Shown: positions 1 to 8,799 of the stretch, piece by piece
Numbering within the stretch: the stretch's first letter is position 1
Layout: each line of letters opens with the position of its first letter
Source of the DNA: Deltaproteobacteria bacterium
GTDB taxonomy: Bacteria > Desulfobacterota > Desulfobacteria > Desulfobacterales > Desulfatirhabdiaceae
Assembly: GCA_016219185.1 (NCBI GenBank)
Contig: JACRBZ010000066.1
Location: forward strand, 124,001-188,000
Direction: 5' to 3'
DNA: 64,000 bases
Notes under the pieces: model-generated
Told to the model about the DNA's origin: nothing
Database searches by the model: none
What the model saw: the letters and a program-made list of their open reading frames with translations, nothing else
Position numbers and translations under genes: made by a program

Positions 1-455
1 TTAAAGGTGGCGCGAATGTCCGCATCCGCATTTCTATAGCTGTAGCCGCGAACGGCGAACTGGTAGGTATTTGCGGCGATTCGGGTCAGGACGGGCGCAC
101 CGGTCGGCAGATATTCAAAACGGATATCCGTGATGTCAGGGTCGGACGACATCAAGAAAGATGACAAGGATATGGCATCTCCATCCGTTGCCGGAAGCAC
201 CAACGCGGCAGCCTTAAGATCTTTTTGGATTGATGCAAGTGCAAAATGAACCCCAGCCTCGGCACTGTAAAATGCTTTCCTGGACACTTCGTGATTGAGG
301 GCTGTCGCCGAGTCGTTTGCTGTAATGATGCAGGCGATTGTACCCAGTATTGACATGATCAGGACAAACATGAGGGCCGTGAATAATACCACTCCCCGGT
401 CATTGTCTGAATTTTTCGTAAGGTCCAAAACATGTTCTCCCTGTGTTGCGAACAT
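1..455 (-). CDS. pilX: PilX-like minor pilin assembly protein (3' part cut by window edge)
   Basis: Partial gene running off the left edge of the window. The readable product starts MFATQGEHVLDLTKNSDNDR and then has the membrane-anchor signature GVVLFTALMFVLIMSILGTI, followed by an amphipathic helix with RKAFYSAEAGVHFALA; this RG-V-V-L-(x)-AL-hydrophobic start and the SAEAG motif are typical of PilX N-terminal domains. It is the fourth gene of a minus-strand minor pilin set, 34 bases after the pilW-like gene. The ATG at 455 gives the open frame; a TTG at about 428 nearer the hydrophobic segment is an alternative start. PilX-type proteins help prime type IV pilus assembly in the inner membrane. 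A PilY1-type gene would be expected further left but is outside the window. Confidence 0.75.
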   Translation of the reverse strand, partial: MFATQGEHVLDLTKNSDNDRGVVLFTALMFVLIMSILGTIACIITANDSATALNHEVSRKAFYSAEAGVHFALASIQKDLKAAALVLPATDGDAISLSSFLMSSDPDITDIRFEYLPTGAPVLTRIAANTYQFAVRGYSYRNADADIRATF

Positions 456-489
456 ACGTTACGAATTGCCTTGAATCACGCTCCGCCTG

Positions 490-1104
490 TCAACGCAAAC
501 TCAGATTTCGGGGAAAAACTTCTTCTGTAAGTGTCAGGGTTGCGGTTCCGATGCCCGGATTGTGGGGGTCAGTTTTTATCGTCCTTGCGGTTATGGTGAT
601 TCTGATTTTACGAATCGCTTCATCCGTTGCAGCGGGGTTGTCATCCGCGTCAAAATAAGAAAAGGAGAAACCTTGAATATTTTCAGCAAAAGGCTGGGCT
701 CCTCCGCCGGTATTCCTTCGAATCATGTTATTGGTTGAATCAAAGGTATAAATGATCATCTCATTCTCATCGTCCGTATCTCCATCGCCTGTCAGATCAG
801 CCAGAATCTCCAGGCGGGCAATTGTATTGGGTATGCCGACAAAATTCGGATTTGCGGAGTTGTCCCGCTGCATGGGATTTTCGGGATTGAAATATCCGGC
901 CATTCGCACTTCCCGGCCGATCATATCCATTGCGGCCCTGGCAATCTGCGTCATTTCAATGACCTGTTCCTGTGAGTTGTACGCTTTTCTCTGCAGAATA
1001 AACGTGCTGGTGAGCGCTCCCAGAACGATCATTCCGATTGATAGCGCAATCATCAATTCAAGCAACGTCAGTCCGTGCGAGGTGTTGACAGAAAAATTCG
1101 GCAT
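490..1104 (-). CDS. pilW: PilW-like minor prepilin
   Basis: A 204-residue protein with a class III prepilin signal: a short leader ending in Gly11, then LTLLELMIALSIGMIV with Glu at position +5 of the mature protein. The downstream pattern (LQRKAYNSQEQVIEMTQIARAAMDMIGREVRMAGY) is characteristic of PilW family minor pilins. It would be cleaved and methylated by prepilin peptidase and inserted in the inner membrane as part of the pilus-initiating complex. The start ATG has GGGAGG eight bases upstream. It lies between the pilV-like and pilX-like genes on the same strand, so the four genes are probably co-transcribed. Confidence 0.82.
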   Translation of the reverse strand: MPNFSVNTSHGLTLLELMIALSIGMIVLGALTSTFILQRKAYNSQEQVIEMTQIARAAMDMIGREVRMAGYFNPENPMQRDNSANPNFVGIPNTIARLEILADLTGDGDTDDENEMIIYTFDSTNNMIRRNTGGGAQPFAENIQGFSFSYFDADDNPAATDEAIRKIRITITARTIKTDPHNPGIGTATLTLTEEVFPRNLSLR

Positions 1105-1172
1105 TTATGTCGCCTCCCGTTATCTGCCCCTACACGATAATTCCGAAGAAAAACGCCGGATCGTCCTTACTG

Positions 1173-1568
1173 CTAATCCGGGCCGGTATTGGATATCAAG
1201 GACTGGAGCCGTACCCATCGGTTGTTATTATTCCAGTACACGTCCACCGAGATGAGTTTGATATCCGTATCCGGTTTATCAATCTTAATGTCGGTAATCC
1301 GTTTGTATGAAGGATAATTTGCCATGTCGTCATAGGCTTCGGTAACGGTCTGATCCGTTGAAGGCAGGTTTAAGTATCCCTTTGTAATCATTTCTTCCAT
1401 TTTGCCCTGAGCCAGGGTGATGGCCACGGTCTTCTCGGCGCTGTTTCTGTTGATGGTTACGGTGATGTTGATCAGACTGGCCATTCCCAGCAAAACGATG
1501 GATAAGACAGCCATCGCGATAAAGACTTCGATAAGGTTATAACCAAAATTATTGTAAAATTTACGCAT
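1173..1568 (-). CDS. pilV: PilV-like minor prepilin
   Basis: From the internal ATG at 1568 the protein begins MRKFYNNFG, a short prepilin leader ending in Gly, followed by YNLIEVFIAMAVLSIVLLGM with Glu at +5. The later segment LAQGKMEEMITKGY is typical of PilV proteins. The frame is open up to a TTG at 1625, which has a weak GAG upstream, but that start would give an unusually long leader, so I prefer 1568 although its ribosome binding site is poor. About 131 residues, within the size range of minor pilins. Second gene of the fimT-pilV-pilW-pilX set. Confidence 0.78.
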   Translation of the reverse strand: MRKFYNNFGYNLIEVFIAMAVLSIVLLGMASLINITVTINRNSAEKTVAITLAQGKMEEMITKGYLNLPSTDQTVTEAYDDMANYPSYKRITDIKIDKPDTDIKLISVDVYWNNNNRWVRLQSLISNTGPD

Positions 1569-1657
1569 ATGAATTCTGTAATTAACAAATAAAACACTCG
1601 TTTTCGGAAATAATGGACGAAACAAATCTCATTTTTCGGAAGGCGGCTTCTATGGCG

Positions 1658-2095
1658 CTAATTTATCTTAACGCGGCCGGTAATGGCTATCGTAATTTTT
1701 TTAATGCCGCTGGAATTCTGCAATGTCAGTGTTCGGGGTGATGTGGTTCCCCTCGATGAGAATAACACGCTGGTAAAACTCAGGACCGTTCCCGGATAAT
1801 CCGGCTGTAAATCCTTGATGCTTGCGGGTTTGCTTCCGACAGTCACCGAATATGAATGATTGTTCAAATACCTTACCACCACACTGACGTTTTCCTTGAC
1901 AGATGACATCCGTGCCGCAACCAGATCGCTCATGACCTGATGCGCAGCACCATTCAGGCGAATTTTTGGAATCCAGGCGTTGTAATTGAGAATTGAAATG
2001 GCGGATACAATGGCAATGATGACCATCACCACAATGACTTCATACAGCGAGAAGCCAAATTTTGTGTTTATTGTTGTTTCCGATGCGGATGTCAT
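1658..2095 (-). CDS. fimT: FimT/GspH-like minor prepilin
   Basis: A 145-residue prepilin: leader ending in Gly, mature start FSLYEVIVVMVIIAIVSAIS with Glu at +5, then NYNAWIPKIRLNGAAHQVMSDLVAARMSSVKENVSVVV, the usual layout of FimT/GspH domains (helix followed by a beta-rich C-terminal domain). First gene of the minus-strand pilin set; the AT-rich 206-base region to its right, shared with a divergent flavodoxin-like gene, should hold its promoter. Could also be called GspH, but the neighbours PilV, PilW and PilX point to type IV pili rather than type II secretion. Confidence 0.8.
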   Translation of the reverse strand: MTSASETTINTKFGFSLYEVIVVMVIIAIVSAISILNYNAWIPKIRLNGAAHQVMSDLVAARMSSVKENVSVVVRYLNNHSYSVTVGSKPASIKDLQPDYPGTVLSFTSVLFSSRGTTSPRTLTLQNSSGIKKITIAITGRVKIN

Positions 2096-2167
2096 GGGTT
2101 CTTCGCAATTCAGTTCGATCTTCTTCTACCGCTGACGACTTCCCGGAATTGATTCATTTTTTAAATA

Positions 2168-2183
2168 ATGCTACATTTAGCAT
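2168..2183. repeat. Perfect short inverted repeat in divergent promoter region
   Basis: ATGCTA and TAGCAT are separated by CATT, a perfect 6-base inverted repeat. It sits in the AT-rich region between the divergent fimT-like (minus) and flavodoxin-like (plus) genes, 73 bases from the fimT start. It could be an operator; nothing identifies a regulator. Confidence 0.35.
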
Positions 2184-2301
2184 ATCAACACATTTTTAAA
2201 AAAATTCAACATTTATTTTTTGGCAAATTGACGATGGTTCCTCAAAATCCAATTGGAAAATCCAAAACAAATTCGGACAGAGATACGAAGATGGAAACCT
2301 T

Positions 2302-2907
2302 ATGATGAATATCGTGGCTGTTTACGGAAGCCCTAGAGAAAATGGGAATACCGCCTTGCTGCTGAAGCAAGCGGTTAAAGGTGCCAGAGAAGCAGGTGCG
2401 CATGTTGAAGAAATATTTCTGCGGAAATTAAAAATCTCGCCCTGCCTGGAAATCTATGGGTGTAAGTCAACCGGTCGTTGCGTTATTCAGGATGATTTCC
2501 AAAGGGTCCAGGATCTCCTGCTGGCATCCGACGGGATCATGCTGGCGTCTCCCATTTTTTTCTATACCGTAAGCGCCCATACAAAAATATTCATGGACCG
2601 ATGCCAGTCTCTTTGGGTAAAAAAATACTGGATCGATCAGGTTGAGTATGGAAAATGGGAGCCGAAGCGAAAGGGGTTATTCATTTCCGTCGGCGCAACC
2701 AGGGGAAAAAAACTGTTTGAAGGCCCGCTGCTGACGGTAAAGTTTTTTCTGGATGTGCTGGATGCGGAACTCTGGCGCTCTCTTCTGTATCGGGGACTGG
2801 ACTTTGAAGGGGATGTGCTGAAACATCCTGAATATCTTACGGAAGCCTTCGAAGCCGGGCAAGCTTTAGCACGGGCACTTGCCCAAAACGACCATACGGG
2901 GATATGA
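2302..2907 (+). CDS. Flavodoxin-fold NAD(P)H-dependent FMN reductase family protein
   Basis: A 201-residue protein with the FMN-binding loop VYGSPRENGNTALLLKQAV at the N-terminus, a central LASDGIMLASPIFFYTVSAHTKIFMDR motif and the KGLFISVGATRG strand, all typical of the multimeric flavodoxin/NADPH-dependent FMN reductase (iron-sulfur flavoprotein-like) family. Between residues about 48 and 60 it has PCLEIYGCKSTGRC, a variant of the PCxxCxxCxxTGxC segment that holds an iron-sulfur cluster in Isf proteins; at least one cysteine of the classical set is missing, so cluster binding is doubtful. It probably acts as a cytoplasmic electron carrier or flavin/quinone reductase; the substrate cannot be told. 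Two adjacent ATGs (2302, 2305) are possible starts. Transcribed alone, divergent from the pilin set. Confidence 0.75.
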   Translation: MMNIVAVYGSPRENGNTALLLKQAVKGAREAGAHVEEIFLRKLKISPCLEIYGCKSTGRCVIQDDFQRVQDLLLASDGIMLASPIFFYTVSAHTKIFMDRCQSLWVKKYWIDQVEYGKWEPKRKGLFISVGATRGKKLFEGPLLTVKFFLDVLDAELWRSLLYRGLDFEGDVLKHPEYLTEAFEAGQALARALAQNDHTGI

Positions 2908-2956
2908 AGTCCTGGAGCCTGCCGAAGGATGGGTTTATTTTAAGTGAATTTTTTCA

Positions 2957-2981
2957 AAGGGGTCAGGGATCCCCGCCCCTT
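2957..2981. terminator. Possible hairpin between convergent genes
   Basis: AAGGGG and CCCCTT form a 6-base stem closed over an inner GGGATCCC palindrome, located between the convergent flavodoxin-like gene and the acyl-CoA synthetase gene. There is no clear T-run on either exit side, so terminator activity is only a possibility. Confidence 0.3.
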
Positions 2982-3023
2982 CAGTGACTTTCAGCAGGGG
3001 ATAGCCGGTGGCTTGGAATCTTT

Positions 3024-4841
3024 TTACGGATACATGTCTTCAATGATGCCCTGATATTTGTCGACCACATTCTTGCGCTTGATTTTCATGGTTGGGGTAA
3101 TCTCGCCGCCTGCAATCGAAAACTCGTTCGGCATCAAGGTGAACCGGATAATCTTTTCATAACCGGCAAGATCATTTGAGTGCGATTCGATTCTTCTGCG
3201 GAAAAGCTCGATGATTGAAGGATGCTGGATCAGGTCTTCCCGGCAGGTCCATTGGATTTGATGGGCTCTTGCATATTCCTGTAACACCTCAAAAGCAGGA
3301 ACAATCAGGGCTGAAACATACTTTCGGTTGTCGCCGATAACGGCAATCTGCTCAATAAAATGGTCGCTGCCGATGACAGACTCGATATACTGGGGGGCGA
3401 TATATTTTCCGCCGGAGGTTTTTATCAAATCCTTGATGCGGTCTGTAATGCGAAGCTCACCATTGTCATCGAACTCACCGGCGTCACCGGTTTTGAACCA
3501 TCCGTTTTCAAACACTTCTTCGGTTTCAGCAGGCTTTTTATAATATCCCTTCATGACCGTGCCGCCCTTGACCAGGATTTCCCCGTTTCCGGATATTCTG
3601 ACCTGGACTCCGGGCATGGGCTTTCCCACCGGCCCGAACTTGAAATGGCGGGGTTCGTGGCAGGTTACCGTTGCCGTTGTTTCGCTCAGGCCATACCCAT
3701 AACAGATAAAAATACCCGCGGCGTAAAAAAATTCTTCGATGCTTTGAGAAAGCGGCGCACCGGCACAGGGAAAGAATTTGATTCTGCCGCCGACGATGTC
3801 CCGAATCTTCTTCAGGACCAGCGCGTCGGCGATGCGATACCGGGCTTCTAGAAAAAGGGGAACCGGCTGGCCATCCTTAATACAATTGTTTCGTCTTGCA
3901 CCGACGCCAAGCGCCCATTCGAAAAGCCGCTTTTTAAGCGGAGATGCCGCTTCCAGGCGGTGATGGACCGTGGCATGGATTTTTTCATAGAACCGTGGTA
4001 CCGCGCACATAATGGTGGGTTTGACTTCCTGAATGGCTTCAACAATGGTTTTTGGATCTTCCAGGTAGTTGTTGGTCATGCCGCGATGCAGAACGTAATA
4101 CGTCCATGCCCGTTCAAAAATATGGGACAGGGGAAGAAAGCACAGTGAAACATCCCGGTCATTGGGATCCAGAAGACGAATGTCGTGTGATGCCGCGCTG
4201 TGAAACATATTGGAATGGGTCAGCATCACGCCTTTGGGCTCGCCCGTGGTGCCGGAGGTATAGATCAGCGTCAGGAGATCGTCCTTGGATGCCCGCTCCA
4301 GCCGGCTGGATATTTCCGGGCCTTTGGATGAGCTTTGCCCCAGTTCCAGAAACGCATCGAAATACATGGCCAGCGGATGATTGTTCAGGTTGATTTCTTT
4401 TCGAAAGGCAATGATTTTCTTCAGGCATGAAGAGGCGGAAATGAACGAAATGACCTTGTCATACTGATCCTGGGTTCCGACAAAGATGATTCTGGACTCA
4501 GAGTCATTGACAATATATTCGGCTGTTTTGGCTGGATTGGTTGGATAAATGTAGACCGGGACCCCCCGGATGCTGAGGGATGCAACGTCGGCGATCGTAC
4601 ACTCCGGCATATTGGGTGAAAATATGCCGATCATTTCGCCTTCGTTCAGTCCCAGCTCCAGAAGCGCCTTTGCTGCTGCATGCAACTGCTCCCCCAGCAC
4701 ACGCCACGTGATTTCCTGCCAGGAGCCATCCCGTTTGCACCGCATGGCCACCTTGCCGCCATATTTCCGGGTCTGTTCCAGAATGGAAATGGCCAGGTTG
4801 TTTTCGGCAGGCAATTGCAATATCTGTGATGAATTCTTCAC
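3024..4841 (-). CDS. Long-chain acyl-CoA synthetase (AMP-forming)
   Basis: An ANL-superfamily adenylating enzyme of about 605 residues that would activate a fatty acid with ATP and CoA to acyl-CoA. Seen motifs are the P-loop LIYTSGTTGEPKGVMLTHSN near residue 190, the GYGLSETTATVT motif, and the C-terminal hinge block GWFKTGDAGEFDDNGELRITDRIKDLIKTSGGKYI with the catalytic lysine region following. The layout matches FAA1-type long-chain enzymes rather than acetyl-CoA synthetase. I chose the GTG at 4841 because AAGGA lies six bases upstream, just past the stop of the preceding CoA-transferase gene; an ATG at 4871 inside that gene is the alternative. It is the last gene of the sensor kinase/receiver/CoA-transferase set. 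Confidence 0.85.
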   Translation of the reverse strand: MKNSSQILQLPAENNLAISILEQTRKYGGKVAMRCKRDGSWQEITWRVLGEQLHAAAKALLELGLNEGEMIGIFSPNMPECTIADVASLSIRGVPVYIYPTNPAKTAEYIVNDSESRIIFVGTQDQYDKVISFISASSCLKKIIAFRKEINLNNHPLAMYFDAFLELGQSSSKGPEISSRLERASKDDLLTLIYTSGTTGEPKGVMLTHSNMFHSAASHDIRLLDPNDRDVSLCFLPLSHIFERAWTYYVLHRGMTNNYLEDPKTIVEAIQEVKPTIMCAVPRFYEKIHATVHHRLEAASPLKKRLFEWALGVGARRNNCIKDGQPVPLFLEARYRIADALVLKKIRDIVGGRIKFFPCAGAPLSQSIEEFFYAAGIFICYGYGLSETTATVTCHEPRHFKFGPVGKPMPGVQVRISGNGEILVKGGTVMKGYYKKPAETEEVFENGWFKTGDAGEFDDNGELRITDRIKDLIKTSGGKYIAPQYIESVIGSDHFIEQIAVIGDNRKYVSALIVPAFEVLQEYARAHQIQWTCREDLIQHPSIIELFRRRIESHSNDLAGYEKIIRFTLMPNEFSIAGGEITPTMKIKRKNVVDKYQGIIEDMYP

Positions 4842-4851
4842 GTATCGTCCT

Positions 4852-6336
4852 TTATGGCAACATCGTGCCATGGTTCATGAGGTTCCGGTGCAGCTCATAA
4901 CACCGGGTCAGGTCGTGACGAATGTGGCCGGAGCGGGAGTTTTGAATATACTGGTTCAGATAGTCCCGGTACAGGGGGTGAGCGCAGTTGTCGATGATGG
5001 ATTTTGCACGCTGCTTGGGGCCCAGCCCGCGAAGATCCGCAAGACCCTGTTCGGTGACAATCACCTGGACCGAATGTTCATTGTGGTCAATGTGCGGACA
5101 CATGGGAACAATTGCGGAGATTTTTCCGCCTTTTGCAATAGAGGGCGTCATCATCAGGGACAGATACCCGTTACGCGTGAATTCGCCGCTTCCGCCGATG
5201 CCGTTCATCACATCCATTCCATAAAGATGGGTGGAGTTGACATTGCCGTAAATATCGGCCTCCAGTGCCGTATTCATCGCAATCACACCCAACCTGCGAA
5301 TGATTCCCGGGTGATTGGAAATTTCCTGGGGGCGAAGTACAATCCTGGAAGCAAAATAATCCATGTTTCCGATGATTTGCTGTAACTTGGCCCAGGATAT
5401 CGTCAGGCTGCATGCGCTGGCCCCGATTAGCTTTCCGCTGGCCATGATGTCCACCATGGCATCCTGTATCACTTCCGAATACATGCTGAACGGCGGGATA
5501 TCCGGATGTTCCCCCAGAGCCGCCATCACCCCGTTGCCCACGCTGCCGACACCGGCCTGAAGCGGCAGCAGGTTCTTTGGCAGGCGGCCGGCAGCGATTT
5601 CATCACACAGGAACTTGACCACATGCTCGGCGATCAGGTGACTGACTCCATCCGGCGGGGGCATTTCGCCGACATGATCCGGTTCGTCATTCACCACGAT
5701 TCCCAGGACTTTTTCCGGATTGACCACGGCATAGGGCCAGCCGATCCGGGTCATCGGTTCATGAATCGCAATGGGGTCCCGATGCGGCGGGGGCGGCATC
5801 ACGACGATGTCCGCCATTTCCCTCAGCCTGGGGGAGTGTCTTTTGTTGATCTCGATGATCACCTTATCCGCATATTGTAGAAACGTGGGAGAGGCACCGA
5901 TGGACGAGGTCAGATACACCCGGCCATCCCGGGTGATTTCCGTGGCCTCGACAACGGAGACATCCAGCTTTCCCAGAAACCCATATGCCAGCATCTGGGG
6001 AACATGGGAAAGGTGAATATCCACATATTCCACCTCCTCGTGGTTGATTTTCTGTCTTAAACTGGTCTCTCCCTGATAGGGTGCGCGCCAGGAAACGGCG
6101 TCGGCTCTGGCCAGTTCGTCATCGATGCTCTGGCCGCTGGATGCGCCCGTCAGGATTCTCAGTTTAAAGGGGCGGTTTTTCTCATGTTCTTGTTTTGCGC
6201 GATTGGCCAGCGCTACCGGAACTGCTTTTGCGGCCCCGGCCGGAGAAAACCCGCTGAAAGCCACTGTGCTGCCATGTTGAATGAAAGATACGGCTTCTTC
6301 AGCCGTTAATATGGGGTAGGGATCTTTTCGAATCAT
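4852..6336 (-). CDS. Acetyl-CoA hydrolase/transferase family protein (succinyl-CoA:acetate CoA-transferase-like)
   Basis: A 494-residue class I CoA-transferase. It has the N-terminal AVSFIQHGSTVAFSGFSPAG segment, the MYSEVIQDAMVD motif around residue 285 whose Glu corresponds to the acyl-carrying glutamate of this family, the NGIGGSGEFTRNGY loop near 378-385 and the signature TEQGLADLRGLGPKQRAKSII near the C-terminus. The family includes succinyl-CoA:acetate CoA-transferases (AarC type) and acetyl-CoA hydrolases; in acetate-oxidising anaerobes the transferase reaction activates acetate at no ATP cost, which fits this organism, but the acyl pair is inferred. Start ATG has AGG eight bases upstream. 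It follows the receiver gene by 40 bases and is followed immediately by the acyl-CoA synthetase. Confidence 0.85.
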   Translation of the reverse strand: MIRKDPYPILTAEEAVSFIQHGSTVAFSGFSPAGAAKAVPVALANRAKQEHEKNRPFKLRILTGASSGQSIDDELARADAVSWRAPYQGETSLRQKINHEEVEYVDIHLSHVPQMLAYGFLGKLDVSVVEATEITRDGRVYLTSSIGASPTFLQYADKVIIEINKRHSPRLREMADIVVMPPPPHRDPIAIHEPMTRIGWPYAVVNPEKVLGIVVNDEPDHVGEMPPPDGVSHLIAEHVVKFLCDEIAAGRLPKNLLPLQAGVGSVGNGVMAALGEHPDIPPFSMYSEVIQDAMVDIMASGKLIGASACSLTISWAKLQQIIGNMDYFASRIVLRPQEISNHPGIIRRLGVIAMNTALEADIYGNVNSTHLYGMDVMNGIGGSGEFTRNGYLSLMMTPSIAKGGKISAIVPMCPHIDHNEHSVQVIVTEQGLADLRGLGPKQRAKSIIDNCAHPLYRDYLNQYIQNSRSGHIRHDLTRCYELHRNLMNHGTMLP

Positions 6337-6376
6337 AAATCGACCTGTCTAAATGAGTTATGGATTATGGGTGGAA

Positions 6377-6799
6377 TTACCGAAGCAGTTCCTTGATCTT
6401 AAGGTTTCGAATCTTATGAGAATGAAGGTCTTTTTTTTCAAATGCCAGAGACAGCTTGACCAGGAGCTCTTCCAGTTTGATCGGCTTCAGCAGATAATCA
6501 AATGCGCCGAGTTTAAGGCCTTCGATGCTGGTTTCCACAGAGCCGTGGCCGGTCAGCAGAACAATTTCCGCAAGGGGCTGGATTTTTTTCATCTCCCGCA
6601 GGGTTTCAATGCCATCCATGCCGCCTGGCATCTTAATATCCAGAACAACCGCATCAAACAAGTCGTCTTTCATGATTTTAAGCGCTTTTTCACCGCTGGC
6701 TGCACCGATGGTATCGATGTCCCGTTTCATCAGCCGATTGACCAGCGTTTCCAGAAAATCCTGCTCGTCATCCACCACCAGAACCTTGAACCGTTCCAT
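6377..6799 (-). CDS. Single-domain response regulator (receiver only)
   Basis: A 140-residue protein consisting only of a CheY-like receiver domain. Visible are the acidic pair in VLVVDDEQDF, the phosphoacceptor Asp54 in VVLDIKMPGGMDG, the conserved Thr in VLLTGHGSVET and the Lys in YLLKPIKLEELL. There is no output domain, only a short helical tail ending HKIRNLKIKELLR. The ATG at 6799 is preferred over a GTG two codons upstream because GGGGT sits four bases before it. It lies 72 bases after the histidine kinase gene and 40 bases before the CoA-transferase gene on the same strand, so it is the likely phosphorylation partner of the kinase. How it passes on the signal is not evident. Confidence 0.85.
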   Translation of the reverse strand: MERFKVLVVDDEQDFLETLVNRLMKRDIDTIGAASGEKALKIMKDDLFDAVVLDIKMPGGMDGIETLREMKKIQPLAEIVLLTGHGSVETSIEGLKLGAFDYLLKPIKLEELLVKLSLAFEKKDLHSHKIRNLKIKELLR

Positions 6800-6871
6800 A
6801 ATCACCCCGTTTTGTATGAAAGTAAATGGTCATGAGCCAGTGAGCAATTGAACCCCACGAATGAAATTACA

Positions 6872-8533
6872 TTATTTTTTCTCGGGAGTCGTGATGGGAA
6901 ATTCCACCGTAAATATCGCGCCTTTCCCGACCTCGCTTTTCAGGCCGATTTTCCCGCCTAATTTTTCGATGATGCTGTAACTGACCCAGAGTCCCAGGCC
7001 GGTTCCTTTTCCAGCTTCTTTTGTTGTGAAAAATGGGTCAAAAATCCGTTTTTGTTTGTCTTCCGAAATTCCGGGTCCGTCATCTTTGATGCTGATGGTA
7101 ACCAGCGCACCTGAAATTCGGCTGCTGATTTCAATCAGGCCGTCTTTTCCGATGGCGTCTATGGCATTTGAAATCAGATTCAAAAATACCTGCTGGAGCT
7201 GAGCCTGGTCGCTGGCGATGATGGGAAGCCGCGAAGAAAGATCGGTCTGAATATCAATATTGTTGTTTCGTGCATAGTTCTCAAGCAGACTGATCGTTTG
7301 ATTGATCGTATCGTTGATGTCCACATCCTCGAGATGGGGCTCCATTTTTCGTGCATAGCCCAGCATGTTGTGAACCACTTTTCGAGCCCGTTCCACATGC
7401 TCCTCAATTTTTCGAATGGACACCTTAAATTCTTCGAGATTGTTGCTGCCTTGAAATTCTTCCTCAAGAAGAAGGTCTTCCATCCATCCGGTCTTCTGCA
7501 GAATCACCGCCAGCGGGTTGTTGATTTCATGGGCCACGCCGGCAGCCATTTTCCCCAGGGCCGCCAGCTTGTCCGATTGCATCAGTTGCGCGTTGAGCTC
7601 ATTCATCCTGGCATCATTGGAAATCAGCCGGTTAATGGTCATGCGGGTGGTCAGCACGGTTGTCAGGATGATGGCCATCACGCCGGAGAGAATGATGAAT
7701 ATCTCCATATATTGAGTTGCAAAAAGGTTTTCCATCTCATCGGATACTTCCTGGCTGATAACCAGAAGCCATTTGTTGTTTTTGAGCCAGCTTCCGGCGT
7801 AAAGAGAGCGTTTCCCGTTCTTGCTGTCGGCAGAGATCACCGTTGTGCCGCTGCCGAACAGGGAAGGCTGGATCATCGACTTTGACAGGATTTCACCGTC
7901 AAAACGGGGCAGTGTCTGAAATATTCCTTCTGAATTGACGATATAAGCATCGCCGGTTTTCCCGACCTGGGCGGATCGGACGATTTCGCCGAAAACCTCC
8001 GGATCAATGGTTGCGCGAAGAATCCAGGTCTGCTGGTTTTCCTGGCGGCGAACCGCGATGATAAAGTGCGGCAGTTTCCGGTAGCCGGTATATACGTTGC
8101 TGATATAGATCCCTTTACTCATTACCTCATCAAACCAGGGCTCGTGAAAATAATTAAATTTTTTAATTTCATAAGGGCCCACATAGGCCCTGTGCTGCCC
8201 GATATTGTCAATCACGCCAAGGTCCACGAAATTGCCCTGTCGCAGGTTCATGATTTGAAAGAGCTGAGACAGATTGTTTTCATCGGTCATCTGCCAGAAT
8301 GAGTGGGTGTCCGCCATCGAACCCAGGATGGCCATTCGGGTTTTCAGAAATCGGTCAACGGCTTCGGCCTGGGCCTGAGAACGGTATTTGATCTGCTCTT
8401 CAATTTTTTCTCTGTACATTTTCTCGAACTGATAATAAATTGTTGCACCCAAAAGAATCAGTGGGGCAAGCGATACGGTCAATGTCAGGGAAATAATTTT
8501 ACTTCTCAGACTGCTGTATAAGGTTTTTTTCAT
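6872..8533 (-). CDS. Membrane sensor histidine kinase with dCACHE-like periplasmic domain
   Basis: A 553-residue kinase. A transmembrane helix (about residues 12-32) is followed by a periplasmic Cache-type domain (to about 273, with GYRKLPHFIIAVRRQ and GKTGDAYIVNSEGIFQT typical of dCACHE_1), a second helix (274-296), and a cytoplasmic HisKA domain with His335 in AGVAHEINNPL. The HATPase domain shows the N-box Asn456, DDGPGI at 484-489, FFTTK near 501 and GTGLGL at 510-515. No HAMP domain is obvious. Cache domains of this kind bind small ligands such as amino acids or carboxylates; the ligand here is unknown. It heads the set kinase-receiver-CoA-transferase-acyl-CoA synthetase, with a sigma-54-like promoter about 60 bases upstream. 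Confidence 0.88.
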   Translation of the reverse strand: MKKTLYSSLRSKIISLTLTVSLAPLILLGATIYYQFEKMYREKIEEQIKYRSQAQAEAVDRFLKTRMAILGSMADTHSFWQMTDENNLSQLFQIMNLRQGNFVDLGVIDNIGQHRAYVGPYEIKKFNYFHEPWFDEVMSKGIYISNVYTGYRKLPHFIIAVRRQENQQTWILRATIDPEVFGEIVRSAQVGKTGDAYIVNSEGIFQTLPRFDGEILSKSMIQPSLFGSGTTVISADSKNGKRSLYAGSWLKNNKWLLVISQEVSDEMENLFATQYMEIFIILSGVMAIILTTVLTTRMTINRLISNDARMNELNAQLMQSDKLAALGKMAAGVAHEINNPLAVILQKTGWMEDLLLEEEFQGSNNLEEFKVSIRKIEEHVERARKVVHNMLGYARKMEPHLEDVDINDTINQTISLLENYARNNNIDIQTDLSSRLPIIASDQAQLQQVFLNLISNAIDAIGKDGLIEISSRISGALVTISIKDDGPGISEDKQKRIFDPFFTTKEAGKGTGLGLWVSYSIIEKLGGKIGLKSEVGKGAIFTVEFPITTPEKK

Positions 8534-8592
8534 ATGGATTATCGGATTGCCTCCAGAATATCATCATGAAATGTCACAATTAAAAATAGAAA

Positions 8593-8609
8593 AGCAATCC
8601 ACATGCCAC
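8593..8609 (-). promoter_or_regulatory. Sigma-54 (-24/-12) promoter candidate for the kinase operon
   Basis: Read on the minus strand: GTGGCATGTGGATTGCT. This matches the RpoN consensus TGGCACG-N4-TTGCW with one mismatch and correct GG to GC spacing. Transcription would start near 8582, giving a leader of about 50 bases before the kinase ATG at 8533. Confidence 0.6.
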
Positions 8610-8799
8610 GGGAACGGGATTGAATTTCTATGGCGCCTATCTGTCAGGAATAATAGCCGAAAACAGAAAGCGTCACAGATGAATGCATATCAGGGAGACC
8701 AAATTCTGTCAATGTTCTTTACAGGCTGTAAAGACGGGACATTGCAAACTGAACAGTGATTTTCATCAACGATGCATTAAAAAATCATAAGGAGAATTC

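Noticed and set aside
8547..8759. 70-codon plus-strand frame upstream of the PA14 gene
   Set aside because: No recognisable features, no ribosome binding site and it overlaps the sigma-54 site of the kinase operon.
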